From positions 1-45,362 of the forward strand of contig JADHWC010000007.1 in the NCBI GenBank assembly GCA_016783665.1: a stretch of DNA of 45,362 bases, read 5' to 3'. The notes under the pieces are model-generated. The model did not search any database. It saw only the letters and a list, made by a program, of their open reading frames with translations, and was not told where the DNA came from. Source of the stretch: Fidelibacterota bacterium. GTDB lineage: Bacteria; Fidelibacterota; UBA2242. A program made the position numbers and the translations under genes. Below are positions 1-7,712 of this stretch, one piece after another. Position 1 is the stretch's first letter. The number at the start of each line of letters is the position of its first letter.

Positions 1-139
1 TTGTAATAAATATCAAAGGAAACAGTTACAGATTAAAGGAAAAAATCGAAATGGAGGGTATTAAAATGAATGTACCGGAAGGTTAAAGTGGTACACTTTT
101 CACGACCATTTTTGGTACATTTTTTCGCGACCCTTGACA
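1..139 (+). mobile_element. Right end of an IS21-family insertion sequence
   Basis: Seen: a reading frame ending at 86 that resembles the IstB C-terminus is followed at once by two imperfect direct repeats, 88-107 (GTGGTACACTTTTCACGACC) and 112-132 (same pattern, GGTACA followed by a T-run and CGCGACC). The stretch closes with TGACA at 135-139. Known: IS21-family ends carry several short direct repeats and terminate in CA, and istB is the promoter-distal gene, so its stop lies close to the right end. Inference: the element lies to the left of the window and its outer boundary is at or near 139. The reading frame starting at about 141 looks truncated by it. The left end, istA and the target duplication are outside the window. 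Confidence 0.7.
3..86 (+). CDS. istB: IstB-like ATP-binding protein, C-terminal tail (partial)
   Basis: The frame entering the window at base 3 encodes 27 residues before a TAA at 84-86, beginning VINIKGNSYRLKEK. This matches the typical end of IstB helper ATPases of IS21-like elements, where a His-Val-Ile-Asn-Ile-x-Gly-x-Ser-Tyr-Arg-Leu-Lys block precedes a short basic tail. IstB is the AAA+ protein that assists the IstA transposase. The ATPase core is outside the window, so nothing can be said about whether the gene is intact. The IS21-type terminal repeats immediately downstream support the call. Confidence 0.7.
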   Translation, partial: VINIKGNSYRLKEKIEMEGIKMNVPEG

Positions 140-140
140 C

Positions 141-656
141 TACAATCAAATTGAAAATAATAAACCGGTTGACTTGGGATATTTACATTGGTATACAAGA
201 TCTGATTCATTATTAACCTTAATTTTACAAAGAGCAATTACTGGAATTGAGGCATATATTTGTGGTGCTGTATATTATGAGGGTGGTGTTAGAAGTATAA
301 TTGACAGTAATAACATAAAATATTTAAAAAATCCTTTTTTATTGAACGGAAGTTCCACCGCTGATAACTATTATAATAAATTACCCGGTCTTCTACAGGA
401 TGATATACGTTTAAAAATTATGGAAAAGAAATTATGGAAAAAAACATTTAAATATTATTCTGAATTAAGAAATCCGATATTTCATGGGTATGAAATATCA
501 AAATCTGATGTAAAGAATGTTTATGAAGCCTTTATATTAATGGCCGAAATTTTCGAATGGATTGACTTATGGCATCCTCCTGAACATTTAATAAAAGGAG
601 GCTCAATTTTTCAGGATATAAAAAAGAAATTTATTCCTGAATGGTTAGAACATTAA
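141..656 (+). CDS. HEPN-like protein, 5' end removed by the IS21 insertion
   Basis: An open frame runs from just after the IS21 end to a TAA at 654-656, with an in-frame TGA at 135-137 inside the element. The first possible start after the junction is TTG at 174, and it has no convincing ribosome-binding site. The protein is helical and Lys/Tyr-rich. Near its C-terminal half it carries RNPIFH (R99 to H104 counted from the TTG), which fits the R-N-x(3)-H signature of HEPN nucleases, followed by a helix rich in aromatic residues. Known: HEPN proteins are often RNases or nucleotide-binding partners in toxin-antitoxin and defence modules. Inference: this is the 3' remainder of a longer gene, probably not translated properly now. 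The family is not recognised beyond the motif, and a chance motif match is possible. Confidence 0.5.
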   Translation, partial: YNQIENNKPVDLGYLHWYTRSDSLLTLILQRAITGIEAYICGAVYYEGGVRSIIDSNNIKYLKNPFLLNGSSTADNYYNKLPGLLQDDIRLKIMEKKLWKKTFKYYSELRNPIFHGYEISKSDVKNVYEAFILMAEIFEWIDLWHPPEHLIKGGSIFQDIKKKFIPEWLEH

Positions 657-779
657 ATAAGACTGTATAACCAATGCAACTTATATATTAAAAACAATAT
701 TAAAACATTTTGGAAAGAAAAATAGATATGGTTTCCTGCTAAATATATGTTAAAAGTATAAAAAGGAAGAGGTGTAATT

Positions 780-1013
780 ATGAGTGGTGTAAAAATTACT
801 AAAAAGAATCCACCGAGGTATTTTGACGCTCCGTGTGCAAATGAAAAATGCAACCATGAAGTCAGAGTTCCATTAACTAATATTAACAAAACCATTACCA
901 TTAGTTGCAAATATTGTGGGGCACAAAACATATATGATTCAAAAACACTCAAAAGTTTAAAAAAGTTAAATGATTCAATCGGTGGCGACAGGAAAATAGA
1001 GATCACTCTTTAA
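780..1013 (+). CDS. Small zinc-ribbon protein of unknown function
   Basis: The product has 77 residues, with an ATG at 780 preceded by an AGGAAGAGG ribosome-binding site about 9 nt upstream. Four cysteines are arranged as C19-x4-C24 and C43-x2-C46, separated by 18 residues, a plausible single-zinc ribbon. The N-terminus is basic (KITKKNPPR) and the C-terminus has a lysine-rich helix. There is no membrane segment or signal peptide. Zinc ribbons of this size commonly bind nucleic acid or act as accessory subunits, but I do not recognise a named family. It sits in the accessory strip between the truncated HEPN-like gene and the toxin-antitoxin pair, on the same strand as both, about 120 nt after the former. 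Confidence 0.6.
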   Translation: MSGVKITKKNPPRYFDAPCANEKCNHEVRVPLTNINKTITISCKYCGAQNIYDSKTLKSLKKLNDSIGGDRKIEITL

Positions 1014-1084
1014 GCCCCACAATCACAGATTTAAGTTTTAGGAATATTTCATCTATAAACTTATCTAAACATTTATGAAAATAT

Positions 1085-1207
1085 TTACTGTAATATTTTT
1101 CCGGTACTTTTCGATCCATCTGGCGCAATTAATCCTACTTCAAAACTGATTATATTTGATAATTCTTTGCTATATTTTTCTATTTTATTATTTATATCGT
1201 TTGTCAT
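1085..1207 (-). CDS. Possible 40-residue small protein
   Basis: The only sizeable gene-like signal in the 1014-1507 gap is on the minus strand. An ATG at 1207 has an AAAGG about 9 nt upstream, followed by 40 sense codons and TAA at 1085. The predicted peptide starts MTNDINNKIEKYSKELSNII, is amphipathic and charged, and ends SKSTGKILQ. Composition looks protein-like, but the length makes chance likely. No family is recognised, and it may be the remnant of a longer gene. Confidence 0.3.
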   Translation of the reverse strand: MTNDINNKIEKYSKELSNIISFEVGLIAPDGSKSTGKILQ

Positions 1208-1297
1208 GTCATCAAACCTTTATTTTAAATTAAACTTCTAACAAATCTTCGCATCTGACACAATATTAAAAAAACGATAACCGAAAATCTTTATTTC

Positions 1298-1314
1298 CCT
1301 GGCTACGGGGTTGT
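1298..1314 (+). repeat. Left flanking direct repeat of the toxin-antitoxin module
   Basis: CCTGGCTACGGGGTTGT occurs exactly here and again at 2113-2129, so the two copies bracket the toxin-antitoxin pair. Both are followed by GCTCCGTA: at once in the right copy, and after a 22-base hairpin-bearing stretch in the left copy. Confidence 0.8.
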
Positions 1315-1405
1315 TCCATGGGAAGTCCTTCGGACCGCTCCGTAGCCAATTGTTCCGGAGCGCCTGCCCGACCTGTCTGCCGACAGGCAGGCGGTCAGGC
1401 GGACA
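1301..1405. repeat. Cluster of nested palindromes (REP-like)
   Basis: GC-rich compared with its surroundings and dense in inverted repeats. GGCTACGG (1301-1308) pairs with CCGTAGCC (1340-1347) around a GTCC-TTC-GGAC hairpin (1325-1335). GCTCCG (1337-1342) pairs with CGGAGC (1356-1361). CCTGTC (1372-1377) pairs with GACAGG (1382-1387) over a 4-base loop, with a competing GCCTGCC/GGCAGGC pairing. No gene is visible here. It resembles extragenic palindromes or a small non-autonomous element, and it may also form the upstream boundary of the toxin-antitoxin transcript. Confidence 0.65.
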
Positions 1406-1507
1406 GCCACGGAACGAGTGGAAGAGTATGAGAAACTCTGTTGAACGAAATATTGTTTGACATGCCGTACAATATAACGTACATTTATACAGTTAACGTT
1501 TGAGGTA

Positions 1508-1792
1508 ATGATGCAAAGAATACAATTGGACAAAGATGTTAAACCACTTAGTGAATTTAGGTCAAAGGTAGCTTCCTATCTTGAGCATGTTCATAAAACC
1601 AAAAGACCACTATTAATAACTCAAAATGGTAAAAGTAGCGCCGTACTTATGGATGTTAGTGAATACGAAGCAATAATAGATAAAATCGAGTTATTACAAG
1701 ATATTCAATTAGCCAATTCTCAGATCGAAGAGGGTCAAGGAATTTCGAATACCAAGGCAAAAAGAGAAATTCTAAACAGAATCAATAATTGA
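1508..1792 (+). CDS. Phd/YefM-family antitoxin
   Basis: The 94-residue product has the Phd/YefM layout. The N-terminal DNA-binding fold starts IQLDKDVKPLSEFRSKVASY, followed by the KRPLLITQNGKSSAVLMDVSEYE block that is diagnostic for the family, then a flexible charged tail that would bind the toxin. Its TGA overlaps the TTG start of the toxin gene by four bases, so the two are translationally coupled. Known: such antitoxins repress their own operon together with the toxin and are degraded by proteases. Inference: the operator lies in the AT-rich stretch around 1450-1505. The GTT-GAGGT before the ATG is a weak ribosome-binding site. Confidence 0.9.
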   Translation: MMQRIQLDKDVKPLSEFRSKVASYLEHVHKTKRPLLITQNGKSSAVLMDVSEYEAIIDKIELLQDIQLANSQIEEGQGISNTKAKREILNRINN

Positions 1793-2088
1793 AGATAATC
1801 TGGTCTCCACTATCCGTAGATCAGGCAACTGAAATTGCTGAATATATAGCTGCTGATAATATCAGCGCATCAAATGAATGGGTTGAGAAATTATTTGAGA
1901 TAGTTGAACAGTTAAAAACATTTCCTCGAAGTGGTCGTATTGTACCGGAAATTAATGAAGAAACAATCCGGAAATTGTTATTTGGCAACTATCGTATTAT
2001 TTATCGAATAGAACTGAAACAAATTTCAATATTGACTGTTCGTCATAACAGGCAAATATTACCTGAATCTGATATCGAACCGAAGTAA
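1789..2088 (+). CDS. ParE/RelE-family toxin
   Basis: The 99-residue product begins with TTG at 1789, overlapping the antitoxin stop by four bases. It shows the ParE/RelE pattern: an opening beta strand (KIIWSPLSVDQATEIAEYI), two helices, FPRSGRIVPE, then the C-terminal strands KLLFGNYRIIYRIE and ILTVRHNRQIL. The layout is closer to ParE (a gyrase poison in characterised members) than to mRNA-cleaving RelE, but the target cannot be settled from sequence. No frameshift is seen, so the toxin should be functional. Its pairing with the upstream Phd/YefM gene is the standard arrangement. Confidence 0.88.
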   Translation: MKIIWSPLSVDQATEIAEYIAADNISASNEWVEKLFEIVEQLKTFPRSGRIVPEINEETIRKLLFGNYRIIYRIELKQISILTVRHNRQILPESDIEPK

Positions 2089-2112
2089 AATCTGCTAACA
2101 AACCGGTTTTTT

Positions 2113-2129
2113 CCTGGCTACGGGGTTGT
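2113..2129 (+). repeat. Right flanking direct repeat of the toxin-antitoxin module
   Basis: Exact second copy of the 17-base repeat at 1298-1314, 24 bases after the toxin stop codon and again followed by GCTCCGTA. TACGG at 2119-2123 can pair with CCGTA at 2133-2137. Confidence 0.8.
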
Positions 2130-2165
2130 GCTCCGTAATACTATGCAGGATACAAGTTTATCGAA

Positions 2166-2283
2166 TGTCACCCTGATCCCTTCCTGTCACCCTGAGTTCA
2201 TCCCTGCCCGACAGCAGGCGGGGAAGGGTCCTCCAGGCACACTTCGATAACATCCTGATAAATCGGGATTACTCAGTGTGACA
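2166..2283. repeat. MITE-like repeat cluster in the 2089-2432 gap
   Basis: This gap holds no gene. TGTCACCCTGA occurs twice directly (2166 and 2185). The second copy (2185-2197) forms a 13-base inverted repeat with one mismatch against ACTCAGTGTGACA at 2271-2283. Between the arms lie CCCTGCCCGACAGCAGGCGGGG and a second hairpin (ATCCTGAT/ATCGGGAT, 2252-2269). The TGTCACCCTGAG pattern is a familiar dispersed intergenic repeat in many FCB and candidate-phylum genomes. The remainder of the gap (2284-2432) is AT-rich and presumably carries the promoter of the next gene. Confidence 0.6.
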
Positions 2284-2432
2284 TGGGTAAATTTCAGTTT
2301 TTAAGTAAATTCAATATTGTTTTGTAATCTCATTCGAAGTTACTTATCTTTTTCATTATTTGAAAGTAAACCTGTATTTAAAGCGCATGAAGCAAAACCA
2401 AAGTTGAGAAAATCATAAAAAGGAAGTAAAGA

Positions 2433-3497
2433 ATGAAAGCATTAATAACAGCCGGTGGACACGGAACCCGGTTACGACCAATTACTCATACGCAAAATAA
2501 ACATCTGATCCCGATTGCCAACAAGCCGATATTGAATTATGCGCTGGAGTATGTCAGAGAAGCCGGCATTAAAGAGGTTGGAATTATCACAAATAAGGAC
2601 GGATCGGAAGTTAAAGATGTTTATGGTGACGGGAAGGAACTGGGATTGTCCATTACGTATATTCCCCAGGAACGTCCTTCCGGACTCGCTGATTGTGTCC
2701 GCATCGCACAGCCGTTTATCGGCAATGATTCTTTTGTTTTTTATCTTGGAGATAACATTATAGTCGGCGGGATCAAGCGTTTTATTGATGAATTTGAAGC
2801 CAATGATTCGAATTGTCACCTGGTGCTGGCGAAAGTTCCGGATCCCGAACGTTTCGGGGTTCCTGAAATAAAAGATAATCATATCGTCCGCATTGAAGAA
2901 AAGCCTCAAAAACCCAAAAGTGATTATGCCGTAACCGGAATTTACATTTACGACAGATCTATTTTTGAAGCTGTAAACAGCATTAAGCCCAGCGCCCGCG
3001 GAGAATTGGAAATATCTGATGCTCATCAGTATCTGATCGAGAAGGGTTTGAAAATCAGCTATTCGGAAATAACGGGCTGGTGGAAGGATACCGGCAAACC
3101 GAATGATCTGCTGGAAGCCAACCGGCTGGTGTTAGACAATATTTCCCCAAATATTGCCGGTAAAGTTGATCAGGACAGCAATATTTCAGGACGCGTGATT
3201 ATCGGAGCTGGAGCGGAAATAAAAAATAGTAATGTCCGTGGTCCGGCGATCATTGGCTCCGGAACAAAGATTATTAATTCCTATATTGGTCCTTATTCTT
3301 CAATTGAACGGGATTGTGTTATTCAAAATTCGGAGGTGGAATTCAGCATAATTTCGGAAAATTGTAAAATCCTGAATCAAAAGATTCGTATTGAAGCCAG
3401 CTTATTAGGGAAAGACGTTACAATTATCGAAGCCAATGCCAAACCTTTTACAAACCGATTTATCATTGGTGATCAAAGCATCATAGAAATCCGATAA
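2433..3497 (+). CDS. Glucose-1-phosphate thymidylyltransferase, long form
   Basis: The 354-residue nucleotidyltransferase would couple glucose-1-phosphate (or a related sugar phosphate) to dTTP, giving dTDP-sugar for rhamnose and other surface-glycan pathways. The N-terminal signature GGHGTRLRPITHTQNKHLIP (8-27) binds the nucleotide, YLGDN carries the metal-binding Asp, and GWWKDTGKPNDLLEA is typical of the RmlA long form. From about residue 240 onward the chain shows hexapeptide-like repeats of a left-handed beta-helix, absent from the roughly 290-residue short RmlA. The ATG has a good AAGGAAG site. No other dTDP-sugar gene is nearby, so substrate choice is inferred from the family. It is first in a run with mtaB two bases downstream. 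Confidence 0.88.
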   Translation: MKALITAGGHGTRLRPITHTQNKHLIPIANKPILNYALEYVREAGIKEVGIITNKDGSEVKDVYGDGKELGLSITYIPQERPSGLADCVRIAQPFIGNDSFVFYLGDNIIVGGIKRFIDEFEANDSNCHLVLAKVPDPERFGVPEIKDNHIVRIEEKPQKPKSDYAVTGIYIYDRSIFEAVNSIKPSARGELEISDAHQYLIEKGLKISYSEITGWWKDTGKPNDLLEANRLVLDNISPNIAGKVDQDSNISGRVIIGAGAEIKNSNVRGPAIIGSGTKIINSYIGPYSSIERDCVIQNSEVEFSIISENCKILNQKIRIEASLLGKDVTIIEANAKPFTNRFIIGDQSIIEIR

Positions 3498-3499
3498 CA

Positions 3500-4798
3500 T
3501 TGATCAAAACAGTCAGCTTTCGAACGCTTGGTTGTCGCTTAAATCATTCTGAATCCGATTCGATTCAATTTGAGCTCCAGAGCGCCGGCTTCACTATTGT
3601 TAATAACAAAACTCCCGCAGATTTAACTATTATCAATAGCTGTGCCGTGACCCGGCAGGCGGAGGCGAAAACCCGCGGCGCTATTGCGGCTTCCCGGCGA
3701 ATTTCGCCCCAGGGGAAAATTACGGTAGTGGGATGTTATTCCCAGTTGTCGCCGACTGATCTGATTGATATGAAGGGCGTTGATCTGGTCCTGGGCAATT
3801 CCGAGAAGTATAGAATCCGGAATTATCTGGGAGCAATTGAAAAAGAGCAAGTGGAAATCCATGTCGGTAATGTTTTAGAGGAAAATACTTTTCCTCCGAT
3901 TGGAGTCATATCGAAAGGTGATCGCACAAGAGCCCAGTTGAAAGTTCAGGACGGCTGTGATTATAAATGCTCCTTCTGTGTGATTCCCTTAGTGAGAGGA
4001 AGAACCCGGAGCCGCGATTTTCAGGCATGTATCGATGAAACGAAAATGCTTGTTGATCATGGTTATAAAGAAATAGTGCTGAGCGGGATCAATATCGGGA
4101 GCTATCGGACTGAAGCAGGACAGGATTTCACCGATCTTGTGGAGGGCATACTTGAAAAAACGACTATCCGTCGGCTACGGATCAGCTCAATTGAACCGGA
4201 CCTGATTTCGGATCGATTAATATCCATAATGCGGGACGAACCACGCCTTTGCCGCCATTTTCATATACCATTGCAACACGGTTCAAATGAAATGTTGGGC
4301 TGGATGCGTCGAAGATACCGGATAGAGTCGTATCAGGAAACCGTTGCTAAAATAGCTGATCAGATTCCGGATGTGTGCATCGGGACAGATGTTTTAGTTG
4401 GTTATCCGGGTGAAACTGATGAACATTTCCAGGAAATGACAGATGTCTTGCAACGATTGCCAATCGCCTATTTTCATGTATTCCGATTTTCATTCCGACC
4501 GGGAACTCCGGCATCTCAGATTATATCTACGGTTTCTCCATCCGTAAAGAAGGAACGTTCCGAATTATTGAGAAAATTAAGCAAATCCAAGAAAGTTCAT
4601 TATGTTCGGGGTTTTTCAGGTAAAGAATTATCGGTTTTATTTGAAAAGAAAACGAAATTGGGGCTTTACGAAGGACTGTCAGATAATTATATTACAGTCA
4701 ATGTAAAATCAAAGGAGCCGCTGATCAATCGGATTATAAAAATTGCCATCACACAAGTAAACGGCGCCACTGCTCAGGGAGAGATTGCTCGTGACTGA
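3500..4798 (+). CDS. mtaB: tRNA t6A37 methylthiotransferase MtaB
   Basis: The 432-residue radical-SAM enzyme would convert t6A37 to ms2t6A37 in tRNAs reading ANN codons. Three cysteines of the auxiliary [4Fe-4S] cluster in the N-terminal UPF0004 domain are visible (C12 in TLGCRLN, C48 in NSCAVT, C79 in VGCYSQ). The radical-SAM motif C-x3-C-x2-C is at 153-160 (CDYKCSFC), followed by IPLVRGRTRSR. The C-terminal region, from about 365, fits a TRAM domain. TLGCRLN and the length separate it from MiaB and RimO. It starts with TTG at 3500, three bases after the previous stop, without a clear ribosome-binding site, which suggests coupling. All key residues are present. Confidence 0.93.
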   Translation: MIKTVSFRTLGCRLNHSESDSIQFELQSAGFTIVNNKTPADLTIINSCAVTRQAEAKTRGAIAASRRISPQGKITVVGCYSQLSPTDLIDMKGVDLVLGNSEKYRIRNYLGAIEKEQVEIHVGNVLEENTFPPIGVISKGDRTRAQLKVQDGCDYKCSFCVIPLVRGRTRSRDFQACIDETKMLVDHGYKEIVLSGINIGSYRTEAGQDFTDLVEGILEKTTIRRLRISSIEPDLISDRLISIMRDEPRLCRHFHIPLQHGSNEMLGWMRRRYRIESYQETVAKIADQIPDVCIGTDVLVGYPGETDEHFQEMTDVLQRLPIAYFHVFRFSFRPGTPASQIISTVSPSVKKERSELLRKLSKSKKVHYVRGFSGKELSVLFEKKTKLGLYEGLSDNYITVNVKSKEPLINRIIKIAITQVNGATAQGEIARD

Positions 4799-5423
4799 AA
4801 AGACATATTTTATCGGGATCGCCGGGAATATCGGAGTCGGAAAAACGACTATGACAGATATTATTGCCGATCGATTCGGATGGAGAGCATATTATGAGTC
4901 CGTAATTGATAATCCTTATTTGGAAGATTTTTATGAGGATATGAAGCGCTGGAGTTTTAACCTGCAAATATATTTCCTGTCTCACAGATTTAGGACGCAT
5001 AAAGTGATGACTGAAAACGGTATTTCATCGGTGCAGGATCGCACGATTTATGAAGATGTCGAAATTTTTGCCCGTAATCTTTATGAAATGGGCAATATGT
5101 CGAAGCGGGACTGGGAGAATTATTGCGCATTATTCGATATTATGACATCCTATCTGAAAAAACCGGATTTGATCATATACCTGCGCGCGAGTGTGGATAC
5201 ATTATTAACACGTATAAAAAAACGATCACGAGGGTTCGAAAGTACTATTTCGCCGGAATATATCTATATGCTAAATATCGCATATGAACGTTGGATCAAG
5301 CGGGTGCAGGGGCAATATCCGGTTAAGGTGGTTGAGACGGATAATTTTGATGTATTTGATGATGCTGATAAACTTGATGAGTTACTTCGGGATATTCGAC
5401 AATACTGTCCTGAATGTGAATAA
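4791..5423 (+). CDS. Deoxynucleoside kinase
   Basis: The roughly 210-residue P-loop kinase belongs to the dNK/dGK/dCK family, phosphorylating a deoxynucleoside in the salvage pathway. The P-loop GNIGVGKT is at 12-19, D83-R84-T85 (DRTIYED) corresponds to the family's DRS motif that positions the substrate, and an Arg-rich lid (KKRSRGFE) lies near 145. Which base it prefers cannot be read safely. I chose GTG at 4791 because AGGGAGAG ends about 6 nt upstream. A TTG at 4785 would add two residues but sits against that site. The start lies inside the mtaB stop region, overlapping by 8 nt. Confidence 0.88.
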   Translation: MTEKTYFIGIAGNIGVGKTTMTDIIADRFGWRAYYESVIDNPYLEDFYEDMKRWSFNLQIYFLSHRFRTHKVMTENGISSVQDRTIYEDVEIFARNLYEMGNMSKRDWENYCALFDIMTSYLKKPDLIIYLRASVDTLLTRIKKRSRGFESTISPEYIYMLNIAYERWIKRVQGQYPVKVVETDNFDVFDDADKLDELLRDIRQYCPECE

Positions 5424-5533
5424 ATATTTGTTATTTATGAAAGGTACAGATTTTTCCGATATACTTAATTGTTTTTACCGAAGGAATTAGATAAATTCAG
5501 ACAGTTTTTGGGATAGGATTGGAAGCCGCCACA

Positions 5534-6154
5534 TTGAAAAAAATTGCCGTATTTGCTTCAGGACGAGGCTCGAATTTTTCAGCTGTGTTAGGACAGATTA
5601 AACTGGGTAACATAGCGGCGGAAGTAGCTTGTGTCGTCAGCGATCATGTCCAACCGCCTGTTTTTGATATTGCCGTGGATCATGGAATCCCAACTCACTG
5701 GGTGAGCAGAAAGCAATTTTCGGCGGCAGAAGATTATGCTGGTTTTTTAATTGGGTTGCTTGAATCCTATGATGTTGATCTGGTCTTGCTGGCAGGATAT
5801 TTGAAATTGATTCCTTCCCCGTTTGTTAAACGATATCGGTATGCAATGATCAACATTCATCCGGCGCTGTTGCCTAACTTCGGCGGAAAAGGATTCTACG
5901 GGATGAAGGTGCATGAAGCAGTGATAGACTCCGGTGTGAAAATCACCGGTGTTACGATTCATTTTGTTGATGAATGCTATGATAAGGGAGCGGTTATTTT
6001 ACAGGAAATGGTTAGTGTGTTGCCGGATGATACTGCGGAATCTCTCGCTCACAGAGTGTTGCAGGTTGAACACCGGGTATTCCCGCAGGTTGTAAAGGCG
6101 TTTTGTGAGGATAAGATCCATATAAGTAATGGTAAAGTAATCTGGGAGAAATGA
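5534..6154 (+). CDS. purN: Phosphoribosylglycinamide formyltransferase PurN
   Basis: PurN transfers a formyl group from 10-formyl-THF to GAR, the third step of purine synthesis. The 206-residue chain starts MKKIAVFASGRGSNF, where GRGSNF binds the phosphate. The catalytic triad is visible: N107 and H109 in INIHP and D146 in HFVDE. I prefer the TTG at 5534 because GGAAG lies 8 nt upstream and the protein then begins as PurN usually does. A TTG at 5519 would add five residues, but its only GGA lies directly against it. It overlaps purH by four bases (ATGA), so the two purine genes are coupled. Confidence 0.93.
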   Translation: MKKIAVFASGRGSNFSAVLGQIKLGNIAAEVACVVSDHVQPPVFDIAVDHGIPTHWVSRKQFSAAEDYAGFLIGLLESYDVDLVLLAGYLKLIPSPFVKRYRYAMINIHPALLPNFGGKGFYGMKVHEAVIDSGVKITGVTIHFVDECYDKGAVILQEMVSVLPDDTAESLAHRVLQVEHRVFPQVVKAFCEDKIHISNGKVIWEK

Positions 6155-7698
6155 GTTCCTTGAATATAAAGCGTGCGATTATCAGTGTCTGGAACAAGGA
6201 AAATATTGTTCCATTTGCCAGAACACTTCAGTCGAAAGGTGTGCGGATTTATTCTACCGGTGGAACCTTTCGAAAATTGAGTGAGGAAAATATTACTGTC
6301 GAAAAGATCGAAGATCTGACAGGTTTTCCGGAAATTATGGGTGGGCGTATCAAGACTCTCCATCCCCTGATATTTTCCGGGATTTTAGCAAATAGCGCAA
6401 ATCCCGATCATATTGACGACCTTAAAAAAGTGAATGCAACTGCTTTTCAACTGGTGGTTGTTAACCTCTATCCATTTTCAGAAACCTATCATGCCGGTGG
6501 GAAAAGCGATGAAGAGATTGTCGAAATGATTGATATCGGCGGTCCGAGTATGTTAAGAGCTGCGGCAAAGAATTATAAAAGCGTTGCTGTTTTATCGCAT
6601 CCATCACAATATGATGAGTTTTTAAAACGATTTGAAGCCGGTGAAATTAATGAAAATTACCGCCGGACACTTGCCGGAGATGTATTCATACAGACGAGTA
6701 ATTACGATACGGATATTGCAACATTTTTTTCTGAAGATAAAGATCCTTTGCCGGGTTTGTGGCTGAATCACTACCAAAAATCAGCGGATTTGCGCTATGG
6801 CGAAAATCCTGACCAGAAAGCCGCGCTGTACAATCCGCAATCAGACCCAAAAGCGCAGCCGTTTCACCAGTTACAGGGTAAAGAAATTTCATACAATAAT
6901 TATGTCGATTGCATTGCCGCTTATCGCATTGCGTTCGAATATAAAAATGAATTAGCTGTTTGTGTAAATATCAAGCATACAAACCCCTGTGGATTCGGGC
7001 TTGGGCAGACGCCGTTGGATGCATATTTGAGGGCAGTGAAAGCCGATCCGGTGAGTTATTTTGGAGGGATTGTCGGTGTAAACAGACCGGTTGATAAAGC
7101 GCTGGCGGAAGAATGGACTAAAAGCTTTCTCGAATGTATTGTGGCGCCCCAGTTTTCCACGGAAGCCCTTGAAATTTTAGCAAAAAAGAAAAATTTACGT
7201 TTATTAATACCCAATCAGAATTATCTTGAATCAAAATTTGATATCAAAGGTTATGGAAAAGGACTGCTTGTCCAGGAAGCGCAGCACGGCGATGATAATG
7301 AAGAGAAATGGGAAATGGTAACGGAGCAGAAACCACAAAATCAATTGTATGAGGCGCTTCATTTGGGATGGCACCTTGTGAAACATGTTAAATCAAACGC
7401 GATTGTATTAGTGGATCAAAACGGCTCTATTGGTGTTGGCGCCGGACAGATGTCGCGGGTTGATGCGTTGAAGATTGCCATTCGTAAAGCCGAAGAAGCC
7501 GGGCTAAATATTAAAAATTCAATTATGGCGTCAGATGCATTTTTTCCGTTCAGGGATTCAATAGACCTCGCTGTCGAATATGGAGTTGTTGGTGTAATCC
7601 AGCCGGGCGGCAGCGTTCGTGATAAAGAAGTTATTGAAGCATGTAACGAGCATGGATTATTCATGTTGTTTACACATAAACGAGTATTTAAACATTAA
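6151..7698 (+). CDS. purH: Bifunctional AICAR formyltransferase / IMP cyclohydrolase PurH
   Basis: The 515-residue enzyme carries out the last two steps of IMP synthesis. The N-terminal MGS-like cyclohydrolase domain (about 1-195) shows STGGTFRKL, GRIKTLHP and NLYPF. The C-terminal formyltransferase domain (about 200-515) shows RYGENPDQKA, the catalytic K275-H276 in NIKHTNPCGFG, and the end segment VVGVIQPGGSVRDKEVIEA. Length is close to the family norm and no motif is missing. It follows purN with a 4-base overlap, and mreB begins 14 bases after its stop, so purine and cell-shape genes may share transcripts. Confidence 0.96.
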   Translation: MSSLNIKRAIISVWNKENIVPFARTLQSKGVRIYSTGGTFRKLSEENITVEKIEDLTGFPEIMGGRIKTLHPLIFSGILANSANPDHIDDLKKVNATAFQLVVVNLYPFSETYHAGGKSDEEIVEMIDIGGPSMLRAAAKNYKSVAVLSHPSQYDEFLKRFEAGEINENYRRTLAGDVFIQTSNYDTDIATFFSEDKDPLPGLWLNHYQKSADLRYGENPDQKAALYNPQSDPKAQPFHQLQGKEISYNNYVDCIAAYRIAFEYKNELAVCVNIKHTNPCGFGLGQTPLDAYLRAVKADPVSYFGGIVGVNRPVDKALAEEWTKSFLECIVAPQFSTEALEILAKKKNLRLLIPNQNYLESKFDIKGYGKGLLVQEAQHGDDNEEKWEMVTEQKPQNQLYEALHLGWHLVKHVKSNAIVLVDQNGSIGVGAGQMSRVDALKIAIRKAEEAGLNIKNSIMASDAFFPFRDSIDLAVEYGVVGVIQPGGSVRDKEVIEACNEHGLFMLFTHKRVFKH

Positions 7699-7712
7699 TA
7701 GTTGGAGTAAAT

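Noticed and set aside
1303-1533. Minus-strand open frame of 76 codons across the palindrome cluster
   Set aside because: Most of it is translated hairpin sequence, and it overlaps the antitoxin start. No protein-like composition.
2472-3026. Long open frame on the minus strand (184 codons)
   Set aside because: It lies wholly inside the rmlA-like gene on the other strand, has no ribosome-binding site and no recognisable product.
5284-5490. Plus-strand frame at the end of the deoxynucleoside kinase gene
   Set aside because: It overlaps the kinase in another frame and runs into the intergenic stretch; no start signal or domain.
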